A stretch of DNA of 64,000 nt from Herbaspirillum sp. SJZ106 (lineage in GTDB: Bacteria > Pseudomonadota > Gammaproteobacteria > Burkholderiales > Burkholderiaceae_D), in NCBI RefSeq assembly GCF_006715495.1, contig NZ_VFNI01000007.1, positions 62,001 through 126,000 of the forward strand. The letters are read 5' to 3'. This document shows, one piece after another, positions 17,154 through 26,186 of this stretch. Each line of letters starts with the position of its first letter. Within the stretch, counting starts at the first letter, position 1. Below the pieces are notes generated by a model. That model did no database searches and was not told where the DNA came from. It saw only the letters and a program-made list of their open reading frames with translations. The position numbers and the translations under genes were made by a program.

Positions 17154-18431
17154 ATGCCGATGTCATTCAACCTGCGCCATCTGCGCGCCTTCATCAGCGT
17201 CGCCGAGGCCGGCAGCGCCACGCGCGCCTCCGAGCATCTGTGCCGGGCGCAATCGGCGGTCACCCGCTCGGTCCACGAACTGGAGTCGTACTTTGGCGTC
17301 GAGCTGTTCGAACGCAAGGCGACCGGCATGTTGTGCAATGCGTTCGGCAGCGCGCTGCTGTATCGCGGGCGGCGCGCCATCCACGAACTGGAGCAGGGGG
17401 TTGCCGAGGTCGCGAGCAAGAGCGCCGATCCGCAGGCGCGCGCCAGGACGCGGGTGCCCGCGGCGCTGCTCAGCGAACGGCGCCTGGCGATTCTGGTGAA
17501 TCTGGCCAAGCACGGCCACATGCCCACTGTCGCCAAGTTGCTGGGCATATCGCAACCGGCCGTCAGCGCGGGCGTCAACGATCTGGAAGGCGACCTCGGG
17601 GTGGCGCTTTTCCGGCGCACCTCCAAGGGAGTGGTCGCGACCGAGCCGGGCGTAGCGCTGCTGTTTCGCGTCAAGCGGGCGCTCATGGAGCTGCGCCATG
17701 TGGAGGCCGAGCTCGGCGCCATCAAGGGGGCTACCGAAGGCAAGGTGGTCATTGGCGCCTTGCCGCTGGGGCGCACCCAGATCTTGCCCAATGCCATCCT
17801 TGCGGTGCTGTCCCGACATCCCTTGCTGCGCATCGAAACCATCGAAGCGCCGTTCGACACGCTGGCCAACCGCTTGCGCGCCGGGGATATCGATTTCATC
17901 TTCGGCGCCCTGCGGCCTGCCGATTACGCGCGCGATCTCAAGGGCGAACCCTTGCTCAACGACAGCATGTCCATCGTGGTGCGCAACGGCCATCCGCTGG
18001 GCCGGCGCAAGAACCTCGGCCTGCAAGACCTGGACGGCCTCTCCTGGGTGCTGGCCAATCCGCATACGCCTGCGCGCCGCCTGTTCAGCCAGTCCTTCTG
18101 CCTGCAGGGATTGACGCCGCCGGCGCCGGCGGTGGAAACCAGCGACCTGGCGTTGCTGCGCGGGCTGCTGTTGCGTAGCGATATGGCCACCGCGATCTCG
18201 GCGCGCCAGCTTGAGTTCGAAATAGGGAATGGCACATTGCAGGCGCTGGATATCAGCTTGCCCAGCACGACGCGCGTGATAGGGCTCATCCAACGGGCGG
18301 AGAGCAAACCGTCGCCCGGCGCGTCGGCGCTGATGGCGGCGATTCGCGACGTGGTAGCGGAGATCCGCCGGCCCAAGGCGCCGGCGCCGCAGGATGTCCT
18401 GCGGCCGGTCGGCGAGGCGATGGTCGCCTGA
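17154..18431 (+). CDS. LysR-type regulator with two N-terminal HTH domains
   Basis: This protein is 425 residues long, against about 300 for a normal LysR regulator. The first winged helix spans about residues 6-65 (LRHLRAFISVAEAGSATRAS...). A second complete one spans about 108-168 (LAILVNLAKHGHMPTVAKLLGISQPAVSAGVNDLE). A LysR effector domain follows from about 195. A 40-residue linker separates the two DNA-binding domains. It stands next to the 4-oxalomesaconate operon, which it probably controls. The inverted 18-bp repeats at 22117 and 22206 are candidate sites. AAGGAGGG fixes the start. Confidence 0.85.
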   Translation: MPMSFNLRHLRAFISVAEAGSATRASEHLCRAQSAVTRSVHELESYFGVELFERKATGMLCNAFGSALLYRGRRAIHELEQGVAEVASKSADPQARARTRVPAALLSERRLAILVNLAKHGHMPTVAKLLGISQPAVSAGVNDLEGDLGVALFRRTSKGVVATEPGVALLFRVKRALMELRHVEAELGAIKGATEGKVVIGALPLGRTQILPNAILAVLSRHPLLRIETIEAPFDTLANRLRAGDIDFIFGALRPADYARDLKGEPLLNDSMSIVVRNGHPLGRRKNLGLQDLDGLSWVLANPHTPARRLFSQSFCLQGLTPPAPAVETSDLALLRGLLLRSDMATAISARQLEFEIGNGTLQALDISLPSTTRVIGLIQRAESKPSPGASALMAAIRDVVAEIRRPKAPAPQDVLRPVGEAMVA

Positions 18432-18446
18432 GCCGGCCTGGCCGTG

Positions 18447-19145
18447 TTATCGGCTCGCCAGCCAGCGCCGCATTGCCTGCAGTACGGCCTCGGGTTGTTC
18501 CATCATCGACATGTGGCCGCAATCATCCACCAGTTCCAGCACTGCGTGCGGAACCATCTGCGCCATCCGTTCATGGCGCTGCGGCGGGCTCCAGCCATCC
18601 TGCTTGCCGCACAACAGCAGTGTCGGGCAAGCGAGGCTGGCCAGGACGTCGGCGGCATCGGGACGGTTCAGCAAGGCGTGTGTCTGCGCCGCGTAGATCT
18701 TGCCGGTCATGCGCCCCACCATATCGAATATCGCCTGCACCAGATGCGGATCCTCGCGGTGGCAGGGCGCCAGCATGGGCAATCCCCAGGCCGCGGCGAT
18801 GGCGTCGGTTCCTTCGGCCAGGGCCTGCCGGACCAGCAGCGCGCGCTTATCCGCTTCGCCGGGAGCGGCGGCTTCGTAGCCGGTGTCGAGCAGGGCCAGC
18901 CGTTCGACGCGCTGCGGCGCCCGGCGACACACCTCCAGCGCCACCCGTCCGCCCATGGAGTGGCCGGCCAGGGCGAAGTTCGCCGGCGCATCGGCCAAGA
19001 CCTTTTCGGCCATTGCCTGCATGCTGTCTTGCTGCAGGAAGGTAATCACGCGCACATCGTAGTCGTCCTGCAAGGCTTGCGCCTGGGCCGCCCAGACCAC
19101 CTCGTCGCATAACAGGCCGCACAGCAGATAAAGCGTCTTTTTCAT
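18447..19145 (-). CDS. alpha/beta hydrolase of the gallate operon
   Basis: This 232-residue hydrolase has the nucleophile elbow GHSMGG (S63), an acid residue in LLCGKQDGWSPP and a histidine in DDCGHMSMME. It is the last gene of the minus-strand operon ligU-ligJ-ligK, 17 bp after ligK, so a role in the same pathway is likely. One possibility is hydrolysis of the methyl ester formed when 3-O-methylgallate is cleaved directly; another is a lactone or side-product hydrolase. Both are inferences from context. There is no signal peptide, so it acts in the cytoplasm. Confidence 0.75.
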   Translation of the reverse strand: MKKTLYLLCGLLCDEVVWAAQAQALQDDYDVRVITFLQQDSMQAMAEKVLADAPANFALAGHSMGGRVALEVCRRAPQRVERLALLDTGYEAAAPGEADKRALLVRQALAEGTDAIAAAWGLPMLAPCHREDPHLVQAIFDMVGRMTGKIYAAQTHALLNRPDAADVLASLACPTLLLCGKQDGWSPPQRHERMAQMVPHAVLELVDDCGHMSMMEQPEAVLQAMRRWLASR

Positions 19146-19162
19146 GGCGTCTTTCTCACTTT

Positions 19163-19861
19163 CTAATCCAGATATTTCAGACCGGCCGCTGCCAGCGGAC
19201 CGCGCATGTCGTACATATCCAGCCCCAGCACGCCGGCGGCCAGTTTTTCGCGCTTCTCGCCTTCCAGATCTTCGCGCTTTTGCGCGGCCTGGGCTACCCG
19301 GGCCGCGTCCGACGCCGGCACCGCCACCACGCCGTCATCATCGGCGACGATGGCGTCGCCCGGGTTGACCAGCGCGCCGGCGCAAACCACCGGGATGTTG
19401 ACCGAACCCAGCGTGGCCTTGATGGTGCCCTTGGCGCTGATCGCTTTGCTCCACACCGGGAAACCCATTTCCTTGAGGATCTTCACGTCGCGCACGCCGG
19501 CGTCGATGATCAGCGCCCTGGCGCCGCGCGCCATGAAGCTGGTCGCCAGCAGGTCGCCGAAGTAGCCGTCGGTGCATTCGGCAGTGATGGCCGCCACCAC
19601 GATGTCGCCCGGCCGGATCTGCTCGGCCGCCACGTGCATCATCCAGTTGTCGCCCGGATGCAGCAGCACGGTCACGGCGGTGCCCGATACCGCGGCGCCC
19701 GGATAAATCGGGCGCATGTAGGGTTTCAATAGTCCGGTGCGGCCCTGCGCCTCATGCACGGTGGCCGCGCCGAATTTCCCCAGGTGCTCCACTACGCCGG
19801 CATCGGCGCGTTCAATATTGCGCTTGACGATGCCCAGCTGATTGATCAGGGGTGTGCTCAT
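19163..19861 (-). CDS. ligK: 4-carboxy-4-hydroxy-2-oxoadipate aldolase / oxaloacetate decarboxylase
   Basis: This 232-residue RraA-fold protein matches the LigK/GalC/ProA aldolases that split 4-carboxy-4-hydroxy-2-oxoadipate into pyruvate and oxaloacetate. The metal- and substrate-binding region is seen in [24 protein letters not shown] (about residues 114-137) and VPVVCAG-like and DDDGVV segments. It is the final step of the gallate and protocatechuate-4,5 pathways. It starts 2 bp after the ligJ stop. The frame is open further upstream inside ligJ, but family members begin at MSTPLI. Confidence 0.88.
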   Translation of the reverse strand: MSTPLINQLGIVKRNIERADAGVVEHLGKFGAATVHEAQGRTGLLKPYMRPIYPGAAVSGTAVTVLLHPGDNWMMHVAAEQIRPGDIVVAAITAECTDGYFGDLLATSFMARGARALIIDAGVRDVKILKEMGFPVWSKAISAKGTIKATLGSVNIPVVCAGALVNPGDAIVADDDGVVAVPASDAARVAQAAQKREDLEGEKREKLAAGVLGLDMYDMRGPLAAAGLKYLD

Positions 19862-19863
19862 GT

Positions 19864-20901
19864 TTACAGTCCTTGGCTCTTGAGTGCCGCATCCAGCCGC
19901 GGATACACCCGGCGCGCATTGCCTTCGAAGATCTTGCCGCGTTCCTCGTCGCTCAACGCGGCCGCCTGGATGTAGCGTTTGGTGTCGTCGTAGTAATGTC
20001 CCGTCTCCGGATCGATGCCGCGCACCGCGCCGATCATCTCGGATGCGAACAGCACGTTGTCCACCGGAATCACCTTGGTCAGCAGGTCGATGCCCGGCTG
20101 GTGGTACACGCAGGTGTCGAAGAAGATGTTGTTCAACAGGTGCTCCTTCAACAACGGCTTCTTCATCTCCTGCGCCAGTCCGCGGAAACGCCCCCAGTGG
20201 TAAGGTACCGCGCCGCCGCCGTGCGGGATCAGGAACTTCAGCGTCGGGAAGTCCTTGAACAGGTTGCTGGTCAGGCATTGCATGAAGGCGGTGGTGTCGG
20301 CATTCAGGTAGTGCGCGCCGGTGGTGTGGAAACAGGCGTTGCAACTGGTGCTGACGTGGATCATCGCCGGTATTTCCAGCTCCACCATCTTCTCGTACAG
20401 CGGGTACCAGGACTTGTCGGACAGCGGCGGCGAACTCCAGTGGCCGCCGGACGGGTCCGGGTTCAGGTTCACGCCGACGAAGCCGTATTCCTTGACGCAT
20501 TTCTCCAGTTCGGCAATCGAGGTGCGGATATCCGCGCCCGGCGACTGCGGCAGCATGGCCGCGCCGACGAAGTGCTGCGGGAACAGTCGCGCCACCCGGT
20601 GGCAGAGCTCGTTGCAGATCGCCGCCCAGGTCTGGCTGGTTTCCAGGTCGCCGATGTGGTGCGCCATGAAGCTGGCGCGCGGCGAGAAGATGGTCAGGTC
20701 GGCGCCGCGTTCCTTCATCAGGCGCAGCTGGTTGCCTTCGATCGATTCGCGCAGCTCGTCGTCGCTGATCCTGAGTTCGGACGGCCTGGGGCCCAGCGCC
20801 GGCGTCTTCAGGTTGGCGATCTGCCGGTTGCGCCACTCTTCCAGCGCCTTGGGGGCGGTGGTGTAGTGGCCGTGGCAATCGATGATCAGGGGATCTCTCA
20901 T
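19864..20901 (-). CDS. ligJ: 4-oxalomesaconate hydratase, amidohydrolase type
   Basis: This 345-residue enzyme of the amidohydrolase-2 family should hydrate 4-oxalomesaconate to 4-carboxy-4-hydroxy-2-oxoadipate. The metal motif H-x-H is at residues 10-12 (DCHGH), a later histidine is in [12 protein letters not shown], and [15 protein letters not shown] is the LigJ/decarboxylase-type block. The ATG overlaps the ligU stop by 4 bp. Pseudomonas GalB does the same reaction with an unrelated LmbE-like fold, so this cluster uses the sphingomonad-type enzyme. Confidence 0.88.
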   Translation of the reverse strand: MRDPLIIDCHGHYTTAPKALEEWRNRQIANLKTPALGPRPSELRISDDELRESIEGNQLRLMKERGADLTIFSPRASFMAHHIGDLETSQTWAAICNELCHRVARLFPQHFVGAAMLPQSPGADIRTSIAELEKCVKEYGFVGVNLNPDPSGGHWSSPPLSDKSWYPLYEKMVELEIPAMIHVSTSCNACFHTTGAHYLNADTTAFMQCLTSNLFKDFPTLKFLIPHGGGAVPYHWGRFRGLAQEMKKPLLKEHLLNNIFFDTCVYHQPGIDLLTKVIPVDNVLFASEMIGAVRGIDPETGHYYDDTKRYIQAAALSDEERGKIFEGNARRVYPRLDAALKSQGL

Positions 20902-22037
20902 GGTTCTTTCTCGTTGAAGATGGCGGCAGGGATCAGGACTTCCCCGCGCATGATGGGGCGCGCCGTACGCAGCAGCGCGGCGCGGACGATCTTTTGCCGG
21001 TCGCGGGCATCGAGCTCCAGCTCGACGCTGAATTCGCCGCTCGGATGCTCCACCGACAGCGTGCGCTGCAGGCCGCCGCCGGCCTGTGCCAGGCCTTGCG
21101 CGACAGAACCTTCCAGCACGCAGGCCGTGGCCACGGTCACCGCCGCCAGCACGCCGATGGCTTCGTGGCAGACGTGCGGGATGAAGCAGCGGGTGGCAAT
21201 GGCGCCGCCGGCCGCCGGCGCCGACAGCAGGCACATCTTGGGATAGTTCTTGGCCGCCACATCGCCCAGGCCCATCAGCGGGCCGCATGCCAGGCGCAGC
21301 GCCTCCAGCTTCTGCTTCAGGGCCCGGTTGCCGTTGAGTTCGGCCACGCTTTCGCGGCCGGCAATGCCGAAATCGGCGGCGCGCACCAGCACCATCGGCA
21401 TGCCGTTGTCGATCAGCGTGGCCGCGATCGCGTGTGCGACGCCATCGGGTGTAGTGAAGGCGACCTGGTCCAACACGCGGCCGCTGGGCAGCATGGATGG
21501 GCAGACCGAACCGGCGGTATCGAGGAAATTGATCTTGACCGGCGCCGCGCTGCCGGGCACGCCGTCGATGCGGGTGTCGCCGCTATAGCGCAGGCGGCCG
21601 CCCGGCGTCTGCACCGTCACATCGCATTGCATGCCGGTGTTCAGGGTCAGGATACGGGCGCTGGTGACGGGATCCTGCGCCGGCACCAGGCCGCGTTCGA
21701 TGGCGAAGGGCAAGACCGCCGCCAGCATGTTGCCGCAGTTGGGGGTGGTGTCGACCTTGTCCGAATCGGGTTGCAGCTGGGCGAACAGGAAGTCCAGGTC
21801 GACGCCCGGCGTGGCGCTGGGGCGCACGATGCCGGCCTTGCTGGTCAGGGGATGCGCGCCGCCCAGGCCGTCGATCTGGCGGCGGTCGGGCGAACCCAGC
21901 GCGGCCAGCAGAACGGCATCGCGTCGTTGGGTGTCGGCCGGCAGGTCGGATTCGGCGAAGAAGGGACCGCGCGAAGTGCCGCCGCGCATCAGCAGGCAAG
22001 GAACCGCCCGCTGCTGCGCATCTGAATCTGTCTGCAT
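20898..22037 (-). CDS. ligU: 4-oxalomesaconate tautomerase (PrpF family)
   Basis: This 379-residue PrpF-like isomerase should convert between the keto and enol or positional isomers of 4-oxalomesaconate, the role of GalD in Pseudomonas and LigU in Sphingobium. [11 protein letters not shown] at the N-terminus, TTPNCGNM (about residue 90) and the C-terminal EVLIPAAIF are family features. It is the first gene of the minus-strand operon. GGAGAAG lies before the ATG at 22037, and the divergent operator region lies upstream. Methylaconitate isomerase is the other family function, but the neighbours argue for the aromatic pathway. Confidence 0.85.
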   Translation of the reverse strand: MQTDSDAQQRAVPCLLMRGGTSRGPFFAESDLPADTQRRDAVLLAALGSPDRRQIDGLGGAHPLTSKAGIVRPSATPGVDLDFLFAQLQPDSDKVDTTPNCGNMLAAVLPFAIERGLVPAQDPVTSARILTLNTGMQCDVTVQTPGGRLRYSGDTRIDGVPGSAAPVKINFLDTAGSVCPSMLPSGRVLDQVAFTTPDGVAHAIAATLIDNGMPMVLVRAADFGIAGRESVAELNGNRALKQKLEALRLACGPLMGLGDVAAKNYPKMCLLSAPAAGGAIATRCFIPHVCHEAIGVLAAVTVATACVLEGSVAQGLAQAGGGLQRTLSVEHPSGEFSVELELDARDRQKIVRAALLRTARPIMRGEVLIPAAIFNEKEP

Positions 22038-22116
22038 GGTTACTTCTCCATCTGGTTTTCTTCTGGAGCAGTATCGCCAAGTCCTCGAGCGCAAGGTGTG
22101 CGTTGTCCCCTCAAAG

Positions 22117-22223
22117 TCGATCTAATTTCTTTATCGCGGCATCGGTCGCGCGGCCGCGCCCCGTATCGCCGCGGGCGCAGGTCCGGGCGATGGGGACGCC
22201 GGGGCATAAATAAATTAGATCGA
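22117..22223. promoter_or_regulatory. inverted 18-bp repeats in the divergent ligU/porin promoter
   Basis: TCGATCTAATTTCTTTAT (22117-22134) recurs inverted as ATAAATAAATTAGATCGA (22206-22223), 17 of 18 bases matching, with 71 bp between. The core ATCTAAT/ATTAGAT suits a LysR-type dimer. The pair lies between the two operons of the gallate pathway and could loop or load a tetramer. The rest of the 374-bp gap shows no other motif. Confidence 0.6.
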
Positions 22224-22411
22224 TATCTGGCCCAAATCCGTTAGCGCGCGATTTTCAAATGCCTAGAATCGGCATCACATCAACGGGCCGGACCAATCCG
22301 GCATCCGTGCGCATCAACGGCATCGAATAAGAAAAACGGCGGACGACAGGCCGTTACGCATCCATAGGCGCGGTTGCGCCACCCATTCATATAAAAAAGG
22401 GAGACACGGAA

Positions 22412-23518
22412 ATGAGGAAGGTCCATACCACCATGGCGGCGCTGGCGCTGCTGGGCGCCGCCGGCGCCGCGCAGGCGCAGAGCAGCGTGCAAATCTACGG
22501 GCTGATCGATACGGCGGTTGAACATCTGACCAATGTCAACGCCGCCGGCGACAGCCTGACGCGCATGCCCAACCTCAGCGGCGGCATGTTCCCGTCGCGC
22601 ATCGGTTTTCGCGGACAGGAAGACCTGGGCGATGGCTTGCGCGCAGTGTTCACGCTGGAAAACGGCCTCCAGCCCGACAGCGGCGGCATGAACCAGGGTA
22701 ACCGCCTGTTCGGCCGCCAGGCCTGGGTCGGCCTGGCCGGAAGCTTCGGCACCGTCACCATGGGCCGTACCTACAGCATGCTGTTCCAGTCCTTCTTCGA
22801 TGTCGACGTGATCGGCCCATCGCAATTTTCGATTGGCTCGCTCGACCTTTACCTGCCCAATGCGCGGCACGACAATTCAATTTCGTACAAGGGCGTGTTC
22901 AGCGGCCTGACCGTCGGCGCCACTTACAGCTTCGGTCGCGATACCTCGTCCGCGGGCGGTCCGGCGGCCACCAACTGCGCCGGCGAGAATGCCGCCGATG
23001 CCCAGGCTTGCCGCAACTGGTCGACCATGTTGCGCTACGACGCGGCCGGCAAGCAATGGGGCGTGCTGGGCGCCTACGACACTTATCACGGCGGCGCCGG
23101 CGCGGCGGCGGCCTTCAGCCCGACCAGCAGCGCGCGTACCGATACCCGCTGGCATATCGCCGGTTACGGCAAGATCGGCGATGCCACCATTGCCGGCGGC
23201 TTCCTGCATCGCAATAACGAAGGCAATGCCGTCACGCCCACCAGCACGCTCACCTACCTGGGCATGACTTACCTGTTTACGCCGCAGTTCAGCCTGGATG
23301 CGCAGGTGGCGCGCCTGGATTTCAAGAACAGCCCCAACGACACCAACATGGCGGTGGTGCGGGGCACTTATTACTTGTCCAAGCGCACGGCGATCTATGG
23401 CCTGGTGGGCCGCGTCAGCAACGGCGGCACGGCGGCGGTGGCGCTGAGCGCGGGGGCCACGGTGGCGCCGGGCGGTACCCAGAACGGCATCATGACCGGG
23501 ATCCAGCACACCTTCTGA
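22412..23518 (+). CDS. Gram-negative general porin
   Basis: This 368-residue outer-membrane protein has a signal peptide ending AQAQ and the betaproteobacterial porin pattern: SSVQIYGLIDTAVEH at the mature start, SRIGFRGQEDLGDGLRAVFTLENG, and GRQAWVGLAGSFGTVTMGR. It ends in a phenylalanine (QHTF), the usual outer-membrane assembly signal. It is the first gene of the operon with fdhA and vanB, so it may admit the aromatic acids. Specificity is unknown. Confidence 0.9.
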   Translation: MRKVHTTMAALALLGAAGAAQAQSSVQIYGLIDTAVEHLTNVNAAGDSLTRMPNLSGGMFPSRIGFRGQEDLGDGLRAVFTLENGLQPDSGGMNQGNRLFGRQAWVGLAGSFGTVTMGRTYSMLFQSFFDVDVIGPSQFSIGSLDLYLPNARHDNSISYKGVFSGLTVGATYSFGRDTSSAGGPAATNCAGENAADAQACRNWSTMLRYDAAGKQWGVLGAYDTYHGGAGAAAAFSPTSSARTDTRWHIAGYGKIGDATIAGGFLHRNNEGNAVTPTSTLTYLGMTYLFTPQFSLDAQVARLDFKNSPNDTNMAVVRGTYYLSKRTAIYGLVGRVSNGGTAAVALSAGATVAPGGTQNGIMTGIQHTF

Positions 23519-23581
23519 TGATGTCAGTGTCGCAGGCGCCGGCACGGGCCTGCTTTTTTATATATAAGAGAGGAGCAAGGC

Positions 23582-24781
23582 ATGGCGGACAATCGCGGTG
23601 TGGTCTACATGGGACCCGGCAGGGTGGAAGTGCATGAAATCCAGTCGCCCAAAATGGAAGACCCGGGCGGGCGCAAGATCGAACATGGCGTCATCCTGAA
23701 AGTGTTGACGACCAATATCTGCGGTTCCGACCAGCACATGGTGCGCGGTCGCACCACCGCGCCCCAGGGGCTGGTGCTGGGCCATGAGATCACCGGCGAA
23801 GTGCTCGAAGTCGGGCGCGATGTCGAGACCCTGCAAAAAGGGGATCTGGTCTCGGTGCCGTTCAACGTGGCCTGCGGCCGTTGCCAGACCTGCAAGGAAC
23901 AGCATACCGGCGTGTGCCTGAATGTGAATCCGTCGCGCGCCGGCGGCGCTTATGGTTATGTCGACATGGGAGGCTGGATTGGAGGCCAGTCGGAATACGT
24001 GATGGTGCCGTATGCCGACTTCAACCTGCTGAAGCTGCCCGAGCGCGACCGCGCGCTGGCCAAGATCCGCGACCTCACCTGTTTGTCCGACATCCTGCCC
24101 ACCGGCTATCACGGCGCGGTGACGGCCGGCGTCGGTCCCGGCAGCACCGTCTATATCGCCGGCGCCGGCCCGGTCGGGTTGGCGGCGGCGGCGTCGGCCC
24201 GCCTGCTGGGCGCGGCCGTGACCATCGTCGGCGACGTCAACCCGGTGCGCCTGGCGCATGCGCGCGCGGTCGGTTTCGAGACCGTCGACCTGTCGCAGGA
24301 TGCCAGCCTGGGCGAACAGATCGCGCAACTGCTGGGCAAGCCGGAAGTCGATTGCGCGGTGGATTGCGTGGGTTTCGAAGCGCGCGGCCACGGCCATGCC
24401 GGCGCCCAGCATGAAGCCCCGGCCACCGTGCTCAACTCGCTGATGGAGATCACCCGCGCGGCCGGCAAGATCGGTATCCCCGGCCTGTATGTGACCGATG
24501 ACCCGGGCGCCGTCGACAACGCCGCCCGGCGCGGCAGCCTGTCGATCCGCTTCGGCCTGGGCTGGGCCAAGTCGCACAGTTTCCACACCGGCCAGACGCC
24601 GGTCATGAAGTACAACCGCGCGTTGATGCAGGCCATCATGTGGGATCGCATCAATGTGGCCGAGGTGGTCAACGTGCAGGTGATCAGCCTGGACGACGCG
24701 CCCAAGGCCTACGGCGAATTCGATGCCGGCGTGCCCAAGAAATTCGTGATCGATCCGCATCGCCAGCTCAAGGCGGCCTGA
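23582..24781 (+). CDS. fdhA: glutathione-independent formaldehyde dehydrogenase
   Basis: This 399-residue zinc alcohol dehydrogenase family enzyme oxidises formaldehyde to formate with NAD+. Catalytic zinc ligands are C47 (NICGSD) and H68 (GHE); structural zinc cysteines are C98, C101, C104 and C112. GAGPVGL is the NAD-binding turn. The long insert with HGHAGAQHEAPATVLN is typical of the Pseudomonas-type enzyme. The Rieske O-demethylases in this cluster release one formaldehyde per methoxy group, which explains its presence beside vanB. Confidence 0.88.
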   Translation: MADNRGVVYMGPGRVEVHEIQSPKMEDPGGRKIEHGVILKVLTTNICGSDQHMVRGRTTAPQGLVLGHEITGEVLEVGRDVETLQKGDLVSVPFNVACGRCQTCKEQHTGVCLNVNPSRAGGAYGYVDMGGWIGGQSEYVMVPYADFNLLKLPERDRALAKIRDLTCLSDILPTGYHGAVTAGVGPGSTVYIAGAGPVGLAAAASARLLGAAVTIVGDVNPVRLAHARAVGFETVDLSQDASLGEQIAQLLGKPEVDCAVDCVGFEARGHGHAGAQHEAPATVLNSLMEITRAAGKIGIPGLYVTDDPGAVDNAARRGSLSIRFGLGWAKSHSFHTGQTPVMKYNRALMQAIMWDRINVAEVVNVQVISLDDAPKAYGEFDAGVPKKFVIDPHRQLKAA

Positions 24782-24862
24782 TCCCGCAGTGTCCAGCAGT
24801 GCTTCATCCCGGGCGGCGCGTTCGCCCGGGCTTTTTCATCAGTCCAGCATGCCAATCAAGCC

Positions 24863-25819
24863 ATGAATACCATCGCGGTCAAAGTCGTCGCCAAGGTGCA
24901 GGAAGCCGAGGATATCTTCAGTTATGAACTGGCCAGTGCCGACCGCACGCCGCTGCCGCCATTCTCGGCGGGGTCCCACATCGATGTGATGATCCGCCCG
25001 GGCCTGGTGCGCCAGTACTCGCTGTGCAACAACCCGGCCGAAAGCCACCGCTACCTGATCGGCGTGTTGCGCGATCCCGCTTCGCGGGGCGGATCGCAGG
25101 CCATGCACGATGAGGTGCAACAGGGCGATGTGATCGAAATCAGCATGCCGCGCAATCACTTCCCGCTGGTGCAGGCCCGGCGTACCTTGCTGTTGGCCGG
25201 GGGTATCGGCGTCACCCCCATCCTTTGCATGGCCGAACGCCTGGCCCGGATCGGGGCCGATTTTGCCATGCATTATTGCGCCCGTTCTCCCGGGCGCACC
25301 GCGTTTCGCCAGCGCATCGCCGCGAGCGCGTTCGCCGACCGGGTGCAGTTGCATTTCGATTCCGGCGACGAGGCGCAAAAGCTGAAACTGCCGGAGCTGC
25401 TGGCCCATCCCGAAGCGGGAACCCACATCTATGTGTGCGGTCCCGGCGGTTTCATCGACCATGTCGTTAACACGGCCAGGGAAAAAGGCTGGCCGGCGGA
25501 CCAGGTCCATCTCGAGTATTTCGGCGCGGCAGCGGCCAATACCGATGGCGATACCAGCTTCGAGGTGAAGATCGCCAGTACCGGAAAGTGCTACACCATT
25601 CCGGCCGACCGTACCGTGGCGCAGGCGCTCGAAGCCTGCGGCATCGATATCCCGCTGTCCTGCGAACAGGGCGTGTGCGGAACTTGCATCACCCGCGTGC
25701 TGGAGGGCATTCCCGATCATCGCGATGTCTACTTCACCGACGCAGAGCACGCGAAGAACGACCAGTTCACGCCATGTTGTTCACGCGCCAAAGGGAAGCT
25801 CCTGGTTCTCGATCTCTGA
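24863..25819 (+). CDS. vanB: vanillate O-demethylase reductase subunit
   Basis: This 318-residue reductase passes electrons from NADH to a Rieske oxygenase. An FMN-binding barrel comes first (RQYSLCNNP about residues 52-60), then an NAD domain (LLLAGGIGVTPILCMAERL), then a C-terminal plant-type 2Fe-2S domain with CEQGVCGTC and a fourth cysteine in TPCCSR. It lies 81 bp after fdhA. Two Rieske oxygenases exist in the cluster (27420 and 35086), and this is the only reductase, so it probably serves both. Confidence 0.88.
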   Translation: MNTIAVKVVAKVQEAEDIFSYELASADRTPLPPFSAGSHIDVMIRPGLVRQYSLCNNPAESHRYLIGVLRDPASRGGSQAMHDEVQQGDVIEISMPRNHFPLVQARRTLLLAGGIGVTPILCMAERLARIGADFAMHYCARSPGRTAFRQRIAASAFADRVQLHFDSGDEAQKLKLPELLAHPEAGTHIYVCGPGGFIDHVVNTAREKGWPADQVHLEYFGAAAANTDGDTSFEVKIASTGKCYTIPADRTVAQALEACGIDIPLSCEQGVCGTCITRVLEGIPDHRDVYFTDAEHAKNDQFTPCCSRAKGKLLVLDL

Positions 25820-25851
25820 CTTCCTTCCCCGCGAACTTGTCGGGAATATTG

Positions 25852-25881
25852 CGGCGCGCCAATGTATACATTGGCGCGCCG
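25852..25881. promoter_or_regulatory. 30-bp perfect palindrome, candidate GntR (VanR) operator
   Basis: The sequence is a perfect palindrome with outer arms CGGCGCGCC and the core AATGTATACATT at 25861-25872. The core resembles the TTGTATACAA-like sites of FadR-type GntR regulators. Two such regulators are encoded in the operon that begins 300 bp downstream. It also sits just after vanB, so a stem in the mRNA end is an alternative; no T run follows. Confidence 0.55.
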
Positions 25882-26094
25882 TTGCGTTTGCGGGGCGTGG
25901 GCGCCGCGCATGGCTTGCGGCAACGACGATCAGCCAATGTGCAAACGGGCGATAAGTATTTTGGATGCCTTTGTGGCGCAGATTGGATACAGACCGGGGA
26001 GGACGGCGCGCATACTGCATCAAATCGCCGCCACACGGCACGAGCCGCACTTCGGTCCGGTCTTGCCGGCCGAAGGTCATTACTGGAACGCATT

Positions 26095-26153
26095 TCATCA
26101 ATAGGCGCGAGATGCGTTCTGCTTAGAAAGCGCACACTCACGCCTATTGATCA
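26095..26153. promoter_or_regulatory. inverted repeat upstream of the uptake/dioxygenase operon
   Basis: Arms at 26095-26111 (TCATCAATAGGCGCGAG) and 26137-26153 (CTCACGCCTATTGATCA) match in 15 of 17 positions when inverted, 25 bp apart. The second arm is 33 bp before the binding-protein start, so this is a good position for an operator or activator site. Confidence 0.5.
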
Positions 26154-26186
26154 AATTAATTCTAAACAGACACGGAGACAAACAGC

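Noticed and set aside
20898..22037. PrpF for 2-methylcitrate metabolism
   Set aside because: The family includes PrpF, but there are no prpB, prpC or acnD genes nearby; LigJ and LigK in the same operon favour 4-oxalomesaconate tautomerase.
25862..26104. Possible small gene between vanB and the uptake operon
   Set aside because: It would start inside the palindrome, has no ribosome site and resembles nothing known; the region is better explained as regulatory.
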